64,000 nt of DNA from Paractinoplanes durhamensis (GCF_016862175.1 NZ_BOML01000043.1:124001-188000), one strand, 5' to 3'; positions 49,272-57,924 are shown, counted from the first letter of the stretch. Numbers and translations: made by a program. The notes: generated by a model not told the origin, from the sequence alone.

Positions 49272-50569
49272 AACGCTCGATCGCGGCCGTCCTCGGCGCC
49301 ACCGCGGCGATCTCGTTGGTCCTGACCGGCTGCAGCAGCGGCGACGACGAGGGATCCTCGTCCGGTCCGCAGACGCTGACCCTCGCCGGCTGGAGTTTCG
49401 CCACCACACCGGAGTTCAAGACCCTCGCCGACGGCTTCCACGCGACCCACCCCGACGTCACCGTGGAGCTCAAGGAATACGACGCCGCCAACTACGACAC
49501 CCAGATGGTCGCCGACCTCGCCGCCGGCAAGGCCCCCGACATCTACGCCCAGAAGACGCTGAAGAACTTCTACACCTACCAGAACGGCAAGCAGCTGCTC
49601 GACGTGTCCGACGTGGCGTCGAAGCTGGGCGACAAGGTCGGCGGCATCTCCAGCTACCAGGCCGACGGCAAGACCTGGGCGATCCCGTACCGGCAGGACT
49701 CCTGGGTCCTCTACTACAACAAGACGCTCTTCCAGAAGGCCGGCGTCTCGCTGCCGGACGGCTCGTGGACCTGGGACGACTACGCGACCGCGTCGAAGGA
49801 GCTGACCGCCAAGCTCAAGGCGGCCGGGTCCAAGGCGGTCGGCGACTACGAGCACATCTGGCAGTCGACCGTGCAGGGCTTCGCGCTCGCCCAGACCAGC
49901 GGCGCCACCATCGAGAGCGGCGACTTCAGCTACCTCAAACCGTATTACGACCGTGCCCTTGATCTTCAGAACGCCGGGGCGCAGGTCAAGTTCGGCGACG
50001 CCACCACCAACAGCCTCACCTATCAGGCGCAGTTCGGTAAGCAGCAGGCCGCGATGATGGTGATGGGTTCGTGGTATATCGCGACCCTCCTCAAGCAGCA
50101 GGGCACCGGCGACGCCGAGAAGTTCGAGTGGGGCTTCGCGCCGGCGCCGCAGCAGACCAAGGCCACCACCGGCACCTCGGCCACGCCGGTCACCTTCGGC
50201 GACCCGACCGGCCTCGGCATCAACCCCAAGATCGGCAAGAACAAAGAGGCAACGGCCAAAGCATTCCTTGCGTACGCCGCGGGAGCGGACGGTGCGAAGG
50301 CGCTCGCCGGCATCGGGATCACCCCGGCCGACACCGAGGCGGTGAAGGACACCTTCTTCCAGCTGCCCGGCGTGCCGCAGGACGACCTGTCCAAGTTCGC
50401 CTTCACCAAGCACGACACGAAGCCGGAGAACCCGGTCAGCAAGTACACGGCGGCGCTGCAGAACATCCTGTCCGACCTGCACACCGCGGTCATGTCCGGC
50501 AGCAAGGGCGTGGACGCGGCGATCACCGAGGCCCAGAACCGGGCCAAGACCGAGGTCCTCAACAAGTGA
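49268..50569 (+). CDS. Sugar ABC transporter substrate-binding lipoprotein
   Basis: A 433-residue extracellular solute-binding protein (family 1). The lipobox LVLTGCSSG puts the lipidated Cys near residue 22; SBP_bac_1 features include TLTLAGWSF, APDIYAQKTL, the central IPYRQDSWVLYYNKTLFQKAG and MMVMGSWYIATLL. It would capture oligosaccharides, presumably unsaturated uronate-bearing ones. GAGGAG precedes ATG 49268, which overlaps the DUF2264 stop. A stable hairpin separates it from the permease genes. Confidence 0.92.
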   Translation: MKRSIAAVLGATAAISLVLTGCSSGDDEGSSSGPQTLTLAGWSFATTPEFKTLADGFHATHPDVTVELKEYDAANYDTQMVADLAAGKAPDIYAQKTLKNFYTYQNGKQLLDVSDVASKLGDKVGGISSYQADGKTWAIPYRQDSWVLYYNKTLFQKAGVSLPDGSWTWDDYATASKELTAKLKAAGSKAVGDYEHIWQSTVQGFALAQTSGATIESGDFSYLKPYYDRALDLQNAGAQVKFGDATTNSLTYQAQFGKQQAAMMVMGSWYIATLLKQQGTGDAEKFEWGFAPAPQQTKATTGTSATPVTFGDPTGLGINPKIGKNKEATAKAFLAYAAGADGAKALAGIGITPADTEAVKDTFFQLPGVPQDDLSKFAFTKHDTKPENPVSKYTAALQNILSDLHTAVMSGSKGVDAAITEAQNRAKTEVLNK

Positions 50570-50574
50570 CAGCC

Positions 50575-50615
50575 GGTGCCGCGGGTGGGGCCTCACGCCG
50601 TACACCCGCGGCACC
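50575..50615 (+). terminator. Intra-operon attenuator hairpin after the binding-protein gene
   Basis: GGTGCCGCGGGTG (50575-50587) and CACCCGCGGCACC (50603-50615) form a perfect 13-bp stem with a 15-nt loop, 6 bp after the stop codon. There is no T-run. In sugar ABC operons such structures protect or limit transcripts so that binding protein exceeds permease. Confidence 0.7.
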
Positions 50616-50636
50616 GAAACCACCCGGGAGCTTGAG

Positions 50637-51542
50637 ATGACATCGTTGCCGTTGGCCCGCCGCAGGCGAGGCCGGCAGGTGTTGCGCAACACGGTGGTCG
50701 GCTGGTCGTTCCTGCTGCCCAACTTCGTGGGCTTCGCCGTGCTCACCCTCGTGCCGGTCGGGCTGCTGTTCTACTACGCGTTCACCAGCTGGAACGTGTT
50801 CGGCGGCGCGGAGTGGACCGGTTTGGAAAACTTCCGGCAGATGCTGCATGACGCCAGCTTCCGGACCGCGCTGCGCAACACCGTCTACTACACGGTCTTC
50901 CACATCCCGCTCACCCTCGGCGCCGCGCTCGCCCTCGCGCTGCTGCTCAACCAGCGGCTGCGCGGCGTCGCGTTCTTCCGGACGGTCGCGTTCTTCCCCT
51001 ACATCACGTCGATCGTGGCGCTCGCCCAGGTGTGGAACATGCTGTTCAGCCCCGGCTACGGGCCGATCAACGCGGTGCTGCGCGGGATCGGCATCGATAA
51101 TCCGCCCGGCTGGACCACCTCCGCCGACTGGTCGATGCCCGCGGTGATCGTGGTCGGGACATGGCGCGAGATGGGCTACTACATGCTGCTGTTCCTGGCC
51201 GGCCTGCAGACCATCCCGGGTCAGCTCTACGAGGCGGCGAAGGTGGACGGCGCGAACGCGTGGCAGCGGTTCCGTGCGGTGACCCTGCCCGGGTTGCGGC
51301 CCACCACGTTCTTCGTGGTCGTGCTGCTCACCATCGGCAGCTTCAAGGTCTTCGACGTGATCCTGGTGATGACCAACGGCGGGCCGGGGCAGTCGACCCT
51401 GGTGCTGTCGCAGTACATCTACCAGAAGGGCTTCGTGGAGAACCAGTTCGGCTACGCGTCGGCCGTGTCGATCGCGCTGTTCGCGATCTGCTTCGTCATC
51501 ACGATCGTCCAGTTCGTGATCAACCGGCGGGGGACCGACTGA
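50637..51542 (+). CDS. Sugar ABC transporter permease (MalF/UgpA type)
   Basis: A 301-residue membrane protein with six predicted helices. After the basic start (LARRRRGRQVLRN) the first helix begins at VVGWSFLLPNFVGF; the EAA loop that contacts the ATPase is EAAKVDGANAWQRFRAVTLP. MalF-type start GLENFRQML is present. No ATP-binding subunit is encoded in the locus, so a shared MsiK-type ATPase elsewhere probably energises it. The stop overlaps the next start (TGATG). Confidence 0.92.
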   Translation: MTSLPLARRRRGRQVLRNTVVGWSFLLPNFVGFAVLTLVPVGLLFYYAFTSWNVFGGAEWTGLENFRQMLHDASFRTALRNTVYYTVFHIPLTLGAALALALLLNQRLRGVAFFRTVAFFPYITSIVALAQVWNMLFSPGYGPINAVLRGIGIDNPPGWTTSADWSMPAVIVVGTWREMGYYMLLFLAGLQTIPGQLYEAAKVDGANAWQRFRAVTLPGLRPTTFFVVVLLTIGSFKVFDVILVMTNGGPGQSTLVLSQYIYQKGFVENQFGYASAVSIALFAICFVITIVQFVINRRGTD

Positions 51543-52423
51543 TGACGCTGCTCGAAGTACCGGTCGCCGACACCCGGCTCGCGCTCGACCCGCCACCGGC
51601 CCGAAGCCGGCGCGGCTACCGGCTGCTCGGTTATGCGGCGCTGCTCGTCGCCGCCGCGGCCATCCTCGTCCCGTTCTACTGGATGCTGATGTCGTCGCTG
51701 AAGTCGAACAACGACGTCTACACCATCCCGGTGCAGTGGCTGCCCGACCCGGTCGTCTGGAAGAACTACGTCGACATCTGGCAGAAGTCGGACCTGACCA
51801 CCTGGCTCAAGAACACCCTGATCCTGTCGGTGGCGGTCACCTTCCTGCAGGTGTTCACCGGCAGCTTCGCCGCGTACGGCTTCGCCAAGGTCCGCTTCCC
51901 CGGCCGCAACGTGCTGTTCCTCGCCTACATCGGCACCCTGGCCGTGCCCTGGCAGTCCTACATGATCCCGCAGTTCATCCTCTTCTCGAAGCTGCACCTG
52001 TCGGACACCCTGTGGTCGATCATCGCGTTGCAGGCGTTCGGCGCGTTCGGCGTCTTCCTGATGAAGCAGTACTACGAGTCGATCCCCGACGAGTTGCTCG
52101 ACGCGGCCCGGATCGACGGGATGAGCGAGTACGGCATCTACCGGCGGATCATGCTGCCGCTGTCGGTGCCGGCGCTGGCCAGCCTCACCCTGCTGACCCT
52201 GGTGACGACCTGGAACGACTACATGGGGCCGCTGATCTACCTGCGCAGCCGCGACCTGTGGACGATCCAGATCGGCCTCAAGACGTTCGTGAACACCTAC
52301 AACGCCGAATACGCGCTGATCATGACGGGATCGGTGCTGTCGGTACTGCCGATCGCGATCATCTTCCTGCTCGGGCAGCGCTACTTCGTCGAAGGCATCG
52401 CCAGCACCGGGCTGAAGGGATGA
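51542..52423 (+). CDS. Sugar ABC transporter permease (MalG/UgpE type)
   Basis: A 293-residue membrane protein with six helices. It opens with a soluble 25 residues, then LLGYAALLVAAAAILVPFYW. The MalG-type features are SLKSNNDVYTIP, WLKNTLILSV and the EAA loop DELLDAARIDGMSEYGIYRR. The C-terminus ends in FVEGIASTGLKG, the common MalG tail. It pairs with the preceding permease. Overlaps on both ends (TGATG before, ATGA after) show strict co-translation. Confidence 0.92.
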   Translation: MTLLEVPVADTRLALDPPPARSRRGYRLLGYAALLVAAAAILVPFYWMLMSSLKSNNDVYTIPVQWLPDPVVWKNYVDIWQKSDLTTWLKNTLILSVAVTFLQVFTGSFAAYGFAKVRFPGRNVLFLAYIGTLAVPWQSYMIPQFILFSKLHLSDTLWSIIALQAFGAFGVFLMKQYYESIPDELLDAARIDGMSEYGIYRRIMLPLSVPALASLTLLTLVTTWNDYMGPLIYLRSRDLWTIQIGLKTFVNTYNAEYALIMTGSVLSVLPIAIIFLLGQRYFVEGIASTGLKG

Positions 52424-53088
52424 GCGCGATGTCCGCCCGCATCGGCCTGGCCTTCGACATCGCCTACGTGGGCCTGATGACCAACGTCCTTCTCATCCTG
52501 TCCTGCGCACCGCTGGTCGTGCTGCTGATGACCACCGACCCGGCCCGATCCTGGCCGCTGCTGGCGCTGTTCGCGCCGCTGGCCGGTCCCGGCCTGTGCG
52601 GTGCGTTCGCGGTGCTCGCCGCGTACTCGGCCGATCGCGACACCGCCGCGGCCCGGACCTTCGCGCGGGTGTGGCGGGCCTCGGCGCGCCGGGCCGCACC
52701 GCTCACCGCGGCCGCCACCGCCGTGGTCGTCGTGCTCGGCGTCGACCTGCGGTTCGTCTGGGGTCGCCAGGCCGGTGCGCTGGTCATCCCGATCCTGGTC
52801 GTCGCGATGATCCTGGTGGTCGCGACCGCGTTGCCGGCGCTGGTCGTGCTGTCCGAGCGGCCGGCCGTCCGGGTGCGGGACGCCTGCCGGGTCAGCCTCT
52901 ACCTGGCCGTCCGGCACTGGTATCTGACGCTGTTCTCACTGGCCGTGCTCGGCCTGTTCGAGGCCCTGCTCTCCAGCCGGCCGGCGCTCGCGCTCGGCCT
53001 GGCCGCCGCCCCACTGCTCTACCTGGTGTGGGCCGGGAGCCGCTTTTCGCTCAATGCCGTACTGCCCGCTACGAGAGGAGCCGCATGA
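52420..53088 (+). CDS. YesL-family (DUF624) membrane protein
   Basis: A 222-residue protein with five to six hydrophobic helices (for example NVLLILSCAPLVVLLM and VIPILVVAMILVVATALP). DUF624/YesL proteins accompany sugar ABC importers in uronate and rhamnogalacturonan loci of Gram-positive bacteria, but their role is not known. ATG 52420 overlaps the permease stop; ATG 52429 is an alternative with better ribosome binding site spacing. The stop overlaps the GH88 start (ATGA). Confidence 0.8.
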   Translation: MSAMSARIGLAFDIAYVGLMTNVLLILSCAPLVVLLMTTDPARSWPLLALFAPLAGPGLCGAFAVLAAYSADRDTAAARTFARVWRASARRAAPLTAAATAVVVVLGVDLRFVWGRQAGALVIPILVVAMILVVATALPALVVLSERPAVRVRDACRVSLYLAVRHWYLTLFSLAVLGLFEALLSSRPALALGLAAAPLLYLVWAGSRFSLNAVLPATRGAA

Positions 53089-54203
53089 CGGCGACCGACG
53101 TCCGTCCCAACGCCGAGGCCGTGGCCGCCGCCCTGCGCACCGTCGACGCGAACATCGCGGAGTTCGGCCTGCGCTATCCGGGTGACACCACCGACGGCGG
53201 CCGATATGCCGACCGCGGCGGGAACGTGGGCTGGACGACGAGTTTCTGGCCGGGCATGCTGTGGCTCGCCCACGAGCTGAGCGGGGACCCGTCGTATGCG
53301 CGGGCGGCCGCCGGGCACGTGCCCAGCTTCGCGTCCCGGATCGCGTCGCGGTCCGACGTGGACACCCACGACCTCGGCTTCCTCTACACGCTCTCCTGCG
53401 TGGTGCCGTGGCGGCTGGCCGGTGACACGGTCGCCCGGGACGCCGCGGTCGCCGCCGCCGACCATCTGCTGACCCGGGTGCTCGAACCGGCCGGGATCAT
53501 CCAGGCGTGGGGCGACATGACCGACCCGCGGCAGCAGGGGCGCACCATCATCGACAGCCTGATGAACACGCCGCTGCTGTTCTGGGCGACCGAGGTGACC
53601 GGCGACCCGCGCTACGCCGACGTGGCCCGGCGGCACACCACCCAGCTGCGCGACCACATCCTGCGGCCGGACGGCACCACCTTCCACACCTACTACTGGG
53701 ACCCGGTGACCGGAGAACCGCTGCGCGGCGAGACCGAGCAGGGCAGCTCCGACGAGTCGTGCTGGGCCCGCGGGCAGGCGTGGGGGATCTACGGATTCGC
53801 GCTCAATTACCGGCACACCGGCGATCCGACCCTGCGGGAAGCCGCCGAGCGCTGCGCCGAGCGGTTCCTCAGCCGGCTGCCCGCCGACGCGGTCGCCTAC
53901 TGGGATCTCGTCTTCGGCGACGGGAGCGGTCAGGAGCGGGACAGCTCGGCGGCGGCGATCGCGGTCTGCGGGCTGCTCACCCTCGGCGGGGAGCGGTATC
54001 GGGCGGCGGCCGGGCGGATTCTCACGTCGCTGATCGACGGCTACTCGACGGCCGGCGAACCGGACTCCAACGCGCTGATCCTGCACGGCGTCTACGACAA
54101 ACCCAAGGACGTGGGGGTGGACGAGGGCAATCTCTGGGGCGACTACTTCTACCTGGAGGCGCTCACGCGCATCACCCGTCCCGACTGGACCGACCCCTGG
54201 TGA
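53085..54203 (+). CDS. GH88 unsaturated glucuronyl hydrolase
   Basis: A 372-residue cytoplasmic (alpha/alpha)6-barrel hydrolase. Both catalytic aspartate motifs of the family are present: DTHDLGFLYT near residue 96 and IIDSLMNTPLLFW near 156; SSDESCWARGQAWGIYGF is also diagnostic. It hydrates the 4,5-unsaturated uronyl end produced by a lyase and releases 5-keto-4-deoxyuronate. This pairs with the heparinase-like lyase encoded divergently and feeds the next two genes. GAGAGGAG precedes ATG 53085. Confidence 0.92.
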   Translation: MTATDVRPNAEAVAAALRTVDANIAEFGLRYPGDTTDGGRYADRGGNVGWTTSFWPGMLWLAHELSGDPSYARAAAGHVPSFASRIASRSDVDTHDLGFLYTLSCVVPWRLAGDTVARDAAVAAADHLLTRVLEPAGIIQAWGDMTDPRQQGRTIIDSLMNTPLLFWATEVTGDPRYADVARRHTTQLRDHILRPDGTTFHTYYWDPVTGEPLRGETEQGSSDESCWARGQAWGIYGFALNYRHTGDPTLREAAERCAERFLSRLPADAVAYWDLVFGDGSGQERDSSAAAIAVCGLLTLGGERYRAAAGRILTSLIDGYSTAGEPDSNALILHGVYDKPKDVGVDEGNLWGDYFYLEALTRITRPDWTDPW

Positions 54204-54211
54204 GGAGACCC

Positions 54212-55033
54212 ATGGACTACCAGTACCACTGCACGATCCCGTCGGCGTCCGGCGTGAACTCGTTGCCCTTCAATCCGTGCTCGCTGCTCGACTTCCAGCT
54301 CCTACGGCTGGGCGCCGGCGAATCGTGGTCGGGGGAGTCCGGTGACCGCGAGATCCTGGCCGTCGTGCTCGGCGGGTTCGCGTCGTTCACCGTCGGCGCC
54401 GCGTCCTTCACGGTCGGCGGGCGGCCCAACGTGTTCGGCGGGAAACCGCACTCGGTCTACATTCCGGCCGGGTCCTCCTACACGATTTCCGCGTCCTCCC
54501 CGGTGGAGATCGCGCTACCCAGTGCGCCCAGTGACCTGGCCACCGACCCCTACGTCATCGCGCCCGACCAGGTCGCCGCCGGCCGCTGGGGTGCCGCCAA
54601 CTTCGGCCGGACCTATCACCAGATCCTCACCGAGATCGCCCAGCCCGAGCTGCCCGCGCGGCGACTGATCGTGGGGGAGACCTACACGCCCTCCGGGAAC
54701 TGGAGCACCTTCCCGCCGCATCGGCACAAGTTCGACGAGTTGCCCGGCGAGGCCGCCCACGAGGAGATGTACTACTTCCGGGTGTCGCCCGGCGACGGCT
54801 TCGGGATCTCCCGGGTCTACACCGACGACGGGTACGAGGAGAACTACACCGCCCGCAACCACGCCGTCCAGATGATGCCGTCCGGCTACCACACGGTGGC
54901 CAGCGCGCCCGGCTACACCACGTACTACCTGTGGTTCCTGGCCGGCACCCAGCGCACCCAGGGTGCCTTCGAGGACGTCAACCTGTCGTGGGTGGGCCGC
55001 ACCGTGCCGATGCTGCGCGACCTGGGCCACTGA
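54212..55033 (+). CDS. KduI/IolB-family cupin isomerase, IolB-like
   Basis: A 273-residue two-domain cupin. The metal site is clear: PPHRHKFDE gives two His, EEMYYFR a Glu, and the later PSGYHTVASAPGY the last His. The pattern with GFGISRVYTDDGYEENY and YYLWFLAG is closer to IolB (5-deoxy-glucuronate isomerase) than to KduI. In this operon, between GH88 and a KduD-like gene, the expected job is the KduI reaction: 5-keto-4-deoxyuronate to 2,5-diketo-3-deoxygluconate. No inositol genes are present. GAGGAG precedes ATG 54212. Reaction by context; family by sequence. Confidence 0.87.
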   Translation: MDYQYHCTIPSASGVNSLPFNPCSLLDFQLLRLGAGESWSGESGDREILAVVLGGFASFTVGAASFTVGGRPNVFGGKPHSVYIPAGSSYTISASSPVEIALPSAPSDLATDPYVIAPDQVAAGRWGAANFGRTYHQILTEIAQPELPARRLIVGETYTPSGNWSTFPPHRHKFDELPGEAAHEEMYYFRVSPGDGFGISRVYTDDGYEENYTARNHAVQMMPSGYHTVASAPGYTTYYLWFLAGTQRTQGAFEDVNLSWVGRTVPMLRDLGH

Positions 55034-55035
55034 GC

Positions 55036-55803
55036 ATGATCCTGGACAGTTTCCGCCTGGACGGCCGGGTCGCCCTGGTCACCGGCGGCAACCGCGGACT
55101 CGGCCAGGGGTGCGCCATCGCCCTGGCCGAGGCGGGCGCCGACGTGGCCCTGCTGTGCCGCTCCGCCCCCGCCGACACGATGGCCGCGGTGGCCGCCCTC
55201 GGCCGCCGGGTCCTCTACCTGCCCGGCGACCTCGGCTCGGCGGACCCCGCCGAGCTGGCCGGCACCGTGCAGACCGTGCTCGACGAGTTCGGCCGCCTGG
55301 ACATCCTGGTCAACAACGCCGGCATCATCCGCCGCGACGACGCGGTCGCGGTCACCGCCACCGACTGGAACGACGTCCTGACCGTCGACCTGACCGCGGT
55401 CTTCCACCTGTCCCAGGCGGCCGGCCGCGTCATGCTCGACACCCCCGGCGGCGGAAAGATCATCAACGTCGCGTCGATGCTGTCCTTCCAGGGCGGCATC
55501 CGGGTCCCGGCCTACGCGGCGGCGAAACACGCGGTGGTCGGCCTGACCAAGGCCCTGGCCAACGAGTGGGCCGCGCACGGCGTGAACGTCAACGCGGTCG
55601 CCCCCGGCTACATGGCCACCGACAACACGTCCGCGCTGCGCGCCGACCCGGCCCGCTCGACGGCCATCCTCGACCGCATCCCGGCCGGCCGCTGGGGCAC
55701 GCCGGCCGACCTGGCCGGCGCGGTGGTGTTCCTGGCCTCGGACGCGGCCCGCTACATCCACGGCACGGTCCTGCCGGTGGACGGCGGCTGGCTGGCCCGC
55801 TGA
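55036..55803 (+). CDS. kduD: SDR oxidoreductase, probable KduD (2-deoxy-D-gluconate 3-dehydrogenase family)
   Basis: A 255-residue classical SDR: TGGNRGLG near residue 16, NNAG, VASMLSF with Ser, YAAAKHAVVG as Tyr/Lys, and the end HGTVLPVDGGWLAR. The start FRLDGRVALVTGGNRGLGQG and NNAGIIRRDDAV are characteristic of KduD. It would reduce 2,5-diketo-3-deoxygluconate to 2-keto-3-deoxygluconate. The KDG kinase and KDPG aldolase needed next are not in this window. It begins 2 bp after the cupin stop and closes the operon. Confidence 0.88.
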   Translation: MILDSFRLDGRVALVTGGNRGLGQGCAIALAEAGADVALLCRSAPADTMAAVAALGRRVLYLPGDLGSADPAELAGTVQTVLDEFGRLDILVNNAGIIRRDDAVAVTATDWNDVLTVDLTAVFHLSQAAGRVMLDTPGGGKIINVASMLSFQGGIRVPAYAAAKHAVVGLTKALANEWAAHGVNVNAVAPGYMATDNTSALRADPARSTAILDRIPAGRWGTPADLAGAVVFLASDAARYIHGTVLPVDGGWLAR

Positions 55804-55890
55804 CCCGAGGTGACGGCCGCGGTCGGACAGGCCGGGTTGGCCGCCGAGCGCGGCCGCGCCGCTGGTTGTTGCGGGGTCGCCCCGGCCGTC

Positions 55891-55917
55891 GCGGCCCGAC
55901 GGGGCGGGCGGGGCCGC
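55891..55917 (+). terminator. Weak candidate terminator after the uronate operon
   Basis: GCGGCCC (55891-55897) can pair with GGGCCGC (55911-55917) around a 13-nt loop, 88 bp after the operon. It is not followed by T residues and the region is extremely GC-rich, so chance pairing is possible. Nothing else is visible between 55804 and 55989. Confidence 0.3.
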
Positions 55918-55989
55918 TCAGCCGGGTGTGCGCGGCGGGTGCGGCGCTGGTGCGGTTGGGGGCTGGGACGCCGCGTACCCATATTTGAT

Positions 55990-56012
55990 GTGCAGATGTC
56001 TGACATCTGCAC
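55990..56012. promoter_or_regulatory. Perfect 23-bp palindrome, candidate GntR/FadR operator
   Basis: GTGCAGATGTC (55990-56000) and GACATCTGCAC (56002-56012) flank a single T. The centre contains TGTCTGACA, fitting the GT-N3-AC core of FadR-type GntR operators. It lies 47 bp before the GntR start, suggesting autoregulation. Confidence 0.75.
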
Positions 56013-56059
56013 TAGGGTGGGGGACTGATCGGGGTTGGCGGTAGCCGGAGGTGAGTGGC

Positions 56060-56734
56060 ATGCGTGCGCCGGTTCGGCAGATTCCGCTGGTCACGCAGGT
56101 TTCTGAGGGCTTTCGGGAGCTGATCGCGTCGGGGCGGTGGGCGGTCGGGCAGAAGATTCCGGGGGAGCATGAGCTGGCCGCCGAGCTGGATGTCAGCCGG
56201 GCTACCGTGCGTGAGGCGCTGCGTGGGCTGAGCGTGACCGGGCTGCTGGAGGCTCGCATCGGTGACGGCACCTATGTGCGTGCCACCAACGAGATCACCG
56301 GGGTGCTGGTGCGGGACGACCTGTCCGCTCTTGAGCATGTGCTCGATGCTCGGGCCGGTCTTGAGGCGGCCGCTGCCCGGCTCGCGGCGCAGCATGCCAC
56401 CCCGGCGGCGCTGGCCGACCTCGCGGCGAGTTTCGAGGCCCGGAAGCTGGCGCACGACGCCGGGGACCGCGCGGGCTATTCGCATGCCGATGGCCTGTTC
56501 CATCGCGCGGTGATCCATGCCGGCGGCAACCCGCTGCTCATCCGGCTGCACGCCGCCGTCGCCGAGCTGATCGAGGAATCCATCGAGCAGACCGCCGTGC
56601 TGCCGGAGGATCCCGAGGTCGGCGCCGCCCACGCGCGGCTCCTCCACGCCATCCAGGAGCGGCAGCCGGACGCCGCCGCCGGTGCCGCCTATGCGTTGAG
56701 CGCCTCGGTGAAGTCCGCGGCTGTTCCCGAGTGA
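56060..56734 (+). CDS. GntR-family (FadR/FCD type) transcriptional regulator
   Basis: A 224-residue regulator. The winged HTH is in residues 10-75 (GQKIPGEHELAAELDVSRAT, VREALRGLSVTGLL); the FCD effector domain follows (LEHVLDARAGLEAAAARLAA, DGLFHRAVIHAGGNPLL), with the His/Asp metal-type positions of FCD proteins. ATG 56060 is chosen because GGAGG is 8 nt upstream; GTG 56051 abuts it. Its stop overlaps the ABC ATPase start by four bases (GTGA). Confidence 0.9.
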   Translation: MRAPVRQIPLVTQVSEGFRELIASGRWAVGQKIPGEHELAAELDVSRATVREALRGLSVTGLLEARIGDGTYVRATNEITGVLVRDDLSALEHVLDARAGLEAAAARLAAQHATPAALADLAASFEARKLAHDAGDRAGYSHADGLFHRAVIHAGGNPLLIRLHAAVAELIEESIEQTAVLPEDPEVGAAHARLLHAIQERQPDAAAGAAYALSASVKSAAVPE

Positions 56735-57585
56735 GGTTCCCCTTGACGGCAGTTCTTGATCTGGCCGATGTCACCTTTCGCCGGGACGGTAAGGAGATCC
56801 TGCACGGGGTGTCCCTCACCGTCGCTCGCGGTGAGCACTGGGTGATGCTCGGGCCCAACGGTGCCGGCAAGAGCACCATCCTCGGGTTCTGCGGCGCGGT
56901 GACCCATCCGACCAGCGGTAGCGTGCACGTCCTCGGTCAGCAGCTCGGCCGGGTGGAGCTGCAAGCCCTGCGCCGGCAGATCGGGCACGTCAACCCGCGC
57001 CACCCGCTGCGCTCGCCGCTGACCGTCCTCGACATCGTGCTGACCGGCATCACCGGCACCGTCGAGACCCCGATGCGCTGGCAGCCCGGCCGCGACGAGC
57101 TCGACCGCGCCCACCACCTGATCGACCTGCTCGGCCTCGGCGACCGGGCCGGCGACATCTGGCCCACCCTCTCCCAGGGCGAGCGCGGCCGGGCCCTGAT
57201 CGCCCGCGCGCTGATCCCCGACCCGGAGCTGCTCCTGCTCGACGAACCGTCGACCGGCCTCGACGTCGCCGCCCGCGAACAGCTCCTCGACACCATCGAC
57301 CTGCTGACCCACACCCACCCCGGCCTGACCTCGATCCTGGTCACCCACCACCTCGAGGAACTCCCGGAGACCACCACCCACGCCATGCTGATCGCCGACG
57401 GCCGGATCTCCGCCGCCGGCCCGGTCGGCACGGTGCTGACCAGCGAGAACGTAACGGCGGCGTTCGCCCATCCGATCGAGGTCGAGCACCGCGACGGCCG
57501 CTGGATAGCCCGCACGGCCAAGCGGCGATCCGCCGTTCTCGCTGGTCAGGCGTCGAACAGCGGCCATCCGTCGACCTCGGATTGA
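56731..57585 (+). CDS. ABC transporter ATP-binding protein without partner permease
   Basis: A 284-residue ATPase: Walker A GPNGAGKST near residue 42, signature LSQGERGRALIARAL, Walker B LLLLDEPSTGLD and an H-loop His in VTHHLEE. No permease or binding protein is adjacent. The motif set, with ELPETTTHAMLIADG, resembles ModF/YlmA-type single ATPases, and a transport role is unproven. GTG 56731 overlaps the GntR stop; the protein start MRFPLTAVLDLADVTFRRDG is normal for ABC domains. Its last 40 bp overlap the convergent gene at 57546. Confidence 0.88.
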   Translation: MRFPLTAVLDLADVTFRRDGKEILHGVSLTVARGEHWVMLGPNGAGKSTILGFCGAVTHPTSGSVHVLGQQLGRVELQALRRQIGHVNPRHPLRSPLTVLDIVLTGITGTVETPMRWQPGRDELDRAHHLIDLLGLGDRAGDIWPTLSQGERGRALIARALIPDPELLLLDEPSTGLDVAAREQLLDTIDLLTHTHPGLTSILVTHHLEELPETTTHAMLIADGRISAAGPVGTVLTSENVTAAFAHPIEVEHRDGRWIARTAKRRSAVLAGQASNSGHPSTSD

Positions 57586-57905
57586 CCGGGCGCGTCGGCC
57601 TGCCATCCGCCGGCGATCGCCGCGTCGAGCAACGCCCGGACCACGCCCGGTTCGTTGAGATTCAGGGTTCGGCCATCGGCGTGCATCACCAAGCCGCCGT
57701 GCATCAGGAACCCGTCCGCGGCGAGGTGGCCGTCGCGAGACCTGAAGATCAACAAGAGCTGGCCCTTGGCGCCTTCCCGGCGGACCCGCACGATCTCACG
57801 GCAATCCACCCAGCGCTTCCCGTCGCCCGCCCCGTGGGCGTGCCCGACGGACCAGGCGAACCGATCCGGCCCGACCACCAGAAACCGCGGACCACGACGC
57901 GTCAC
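57546..57905 (-). CDS. Conserved hypothetical protein of 119 residues
   Basis: A small cytoplasmic protein with alternating beta strands (RFLVVGPDRFAWSVGHAH, RWVDCREIVRVRRE, GQLLLIFRS) and a C-terminal helix (PGVVRALLDAAIAGGWQA). It looks like the family of short actinobacterial proteins often named only as hypothetical. No function can be given. The 3' end overlaps the convergent ABC gene by 40 bp. The start codon is GTG at 57905. Confidence 0.65.
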   Translation of the reverse strand: MTRRGPRFLVVGPDRFAWSVGHAHGAGDGKRWVDCREIVRVRREGAKGQLLLIFRSRDGHLAADGFLMHGGLVMHADGRTLNLNEPGVVRALLDAAIAGGWQADAPGQSEVDGWPLFDA

Positions 57906-57924
57906 CGGTCCAGCCTACGAACGA

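Noticed and set aside
54212..55033. Myo-inositol catabolism (iol) assignment
   Set aside because: No iolC, iolD, iolE or inositol dehydrogenase genes are near; neighbours are GH88 and KduD-like.
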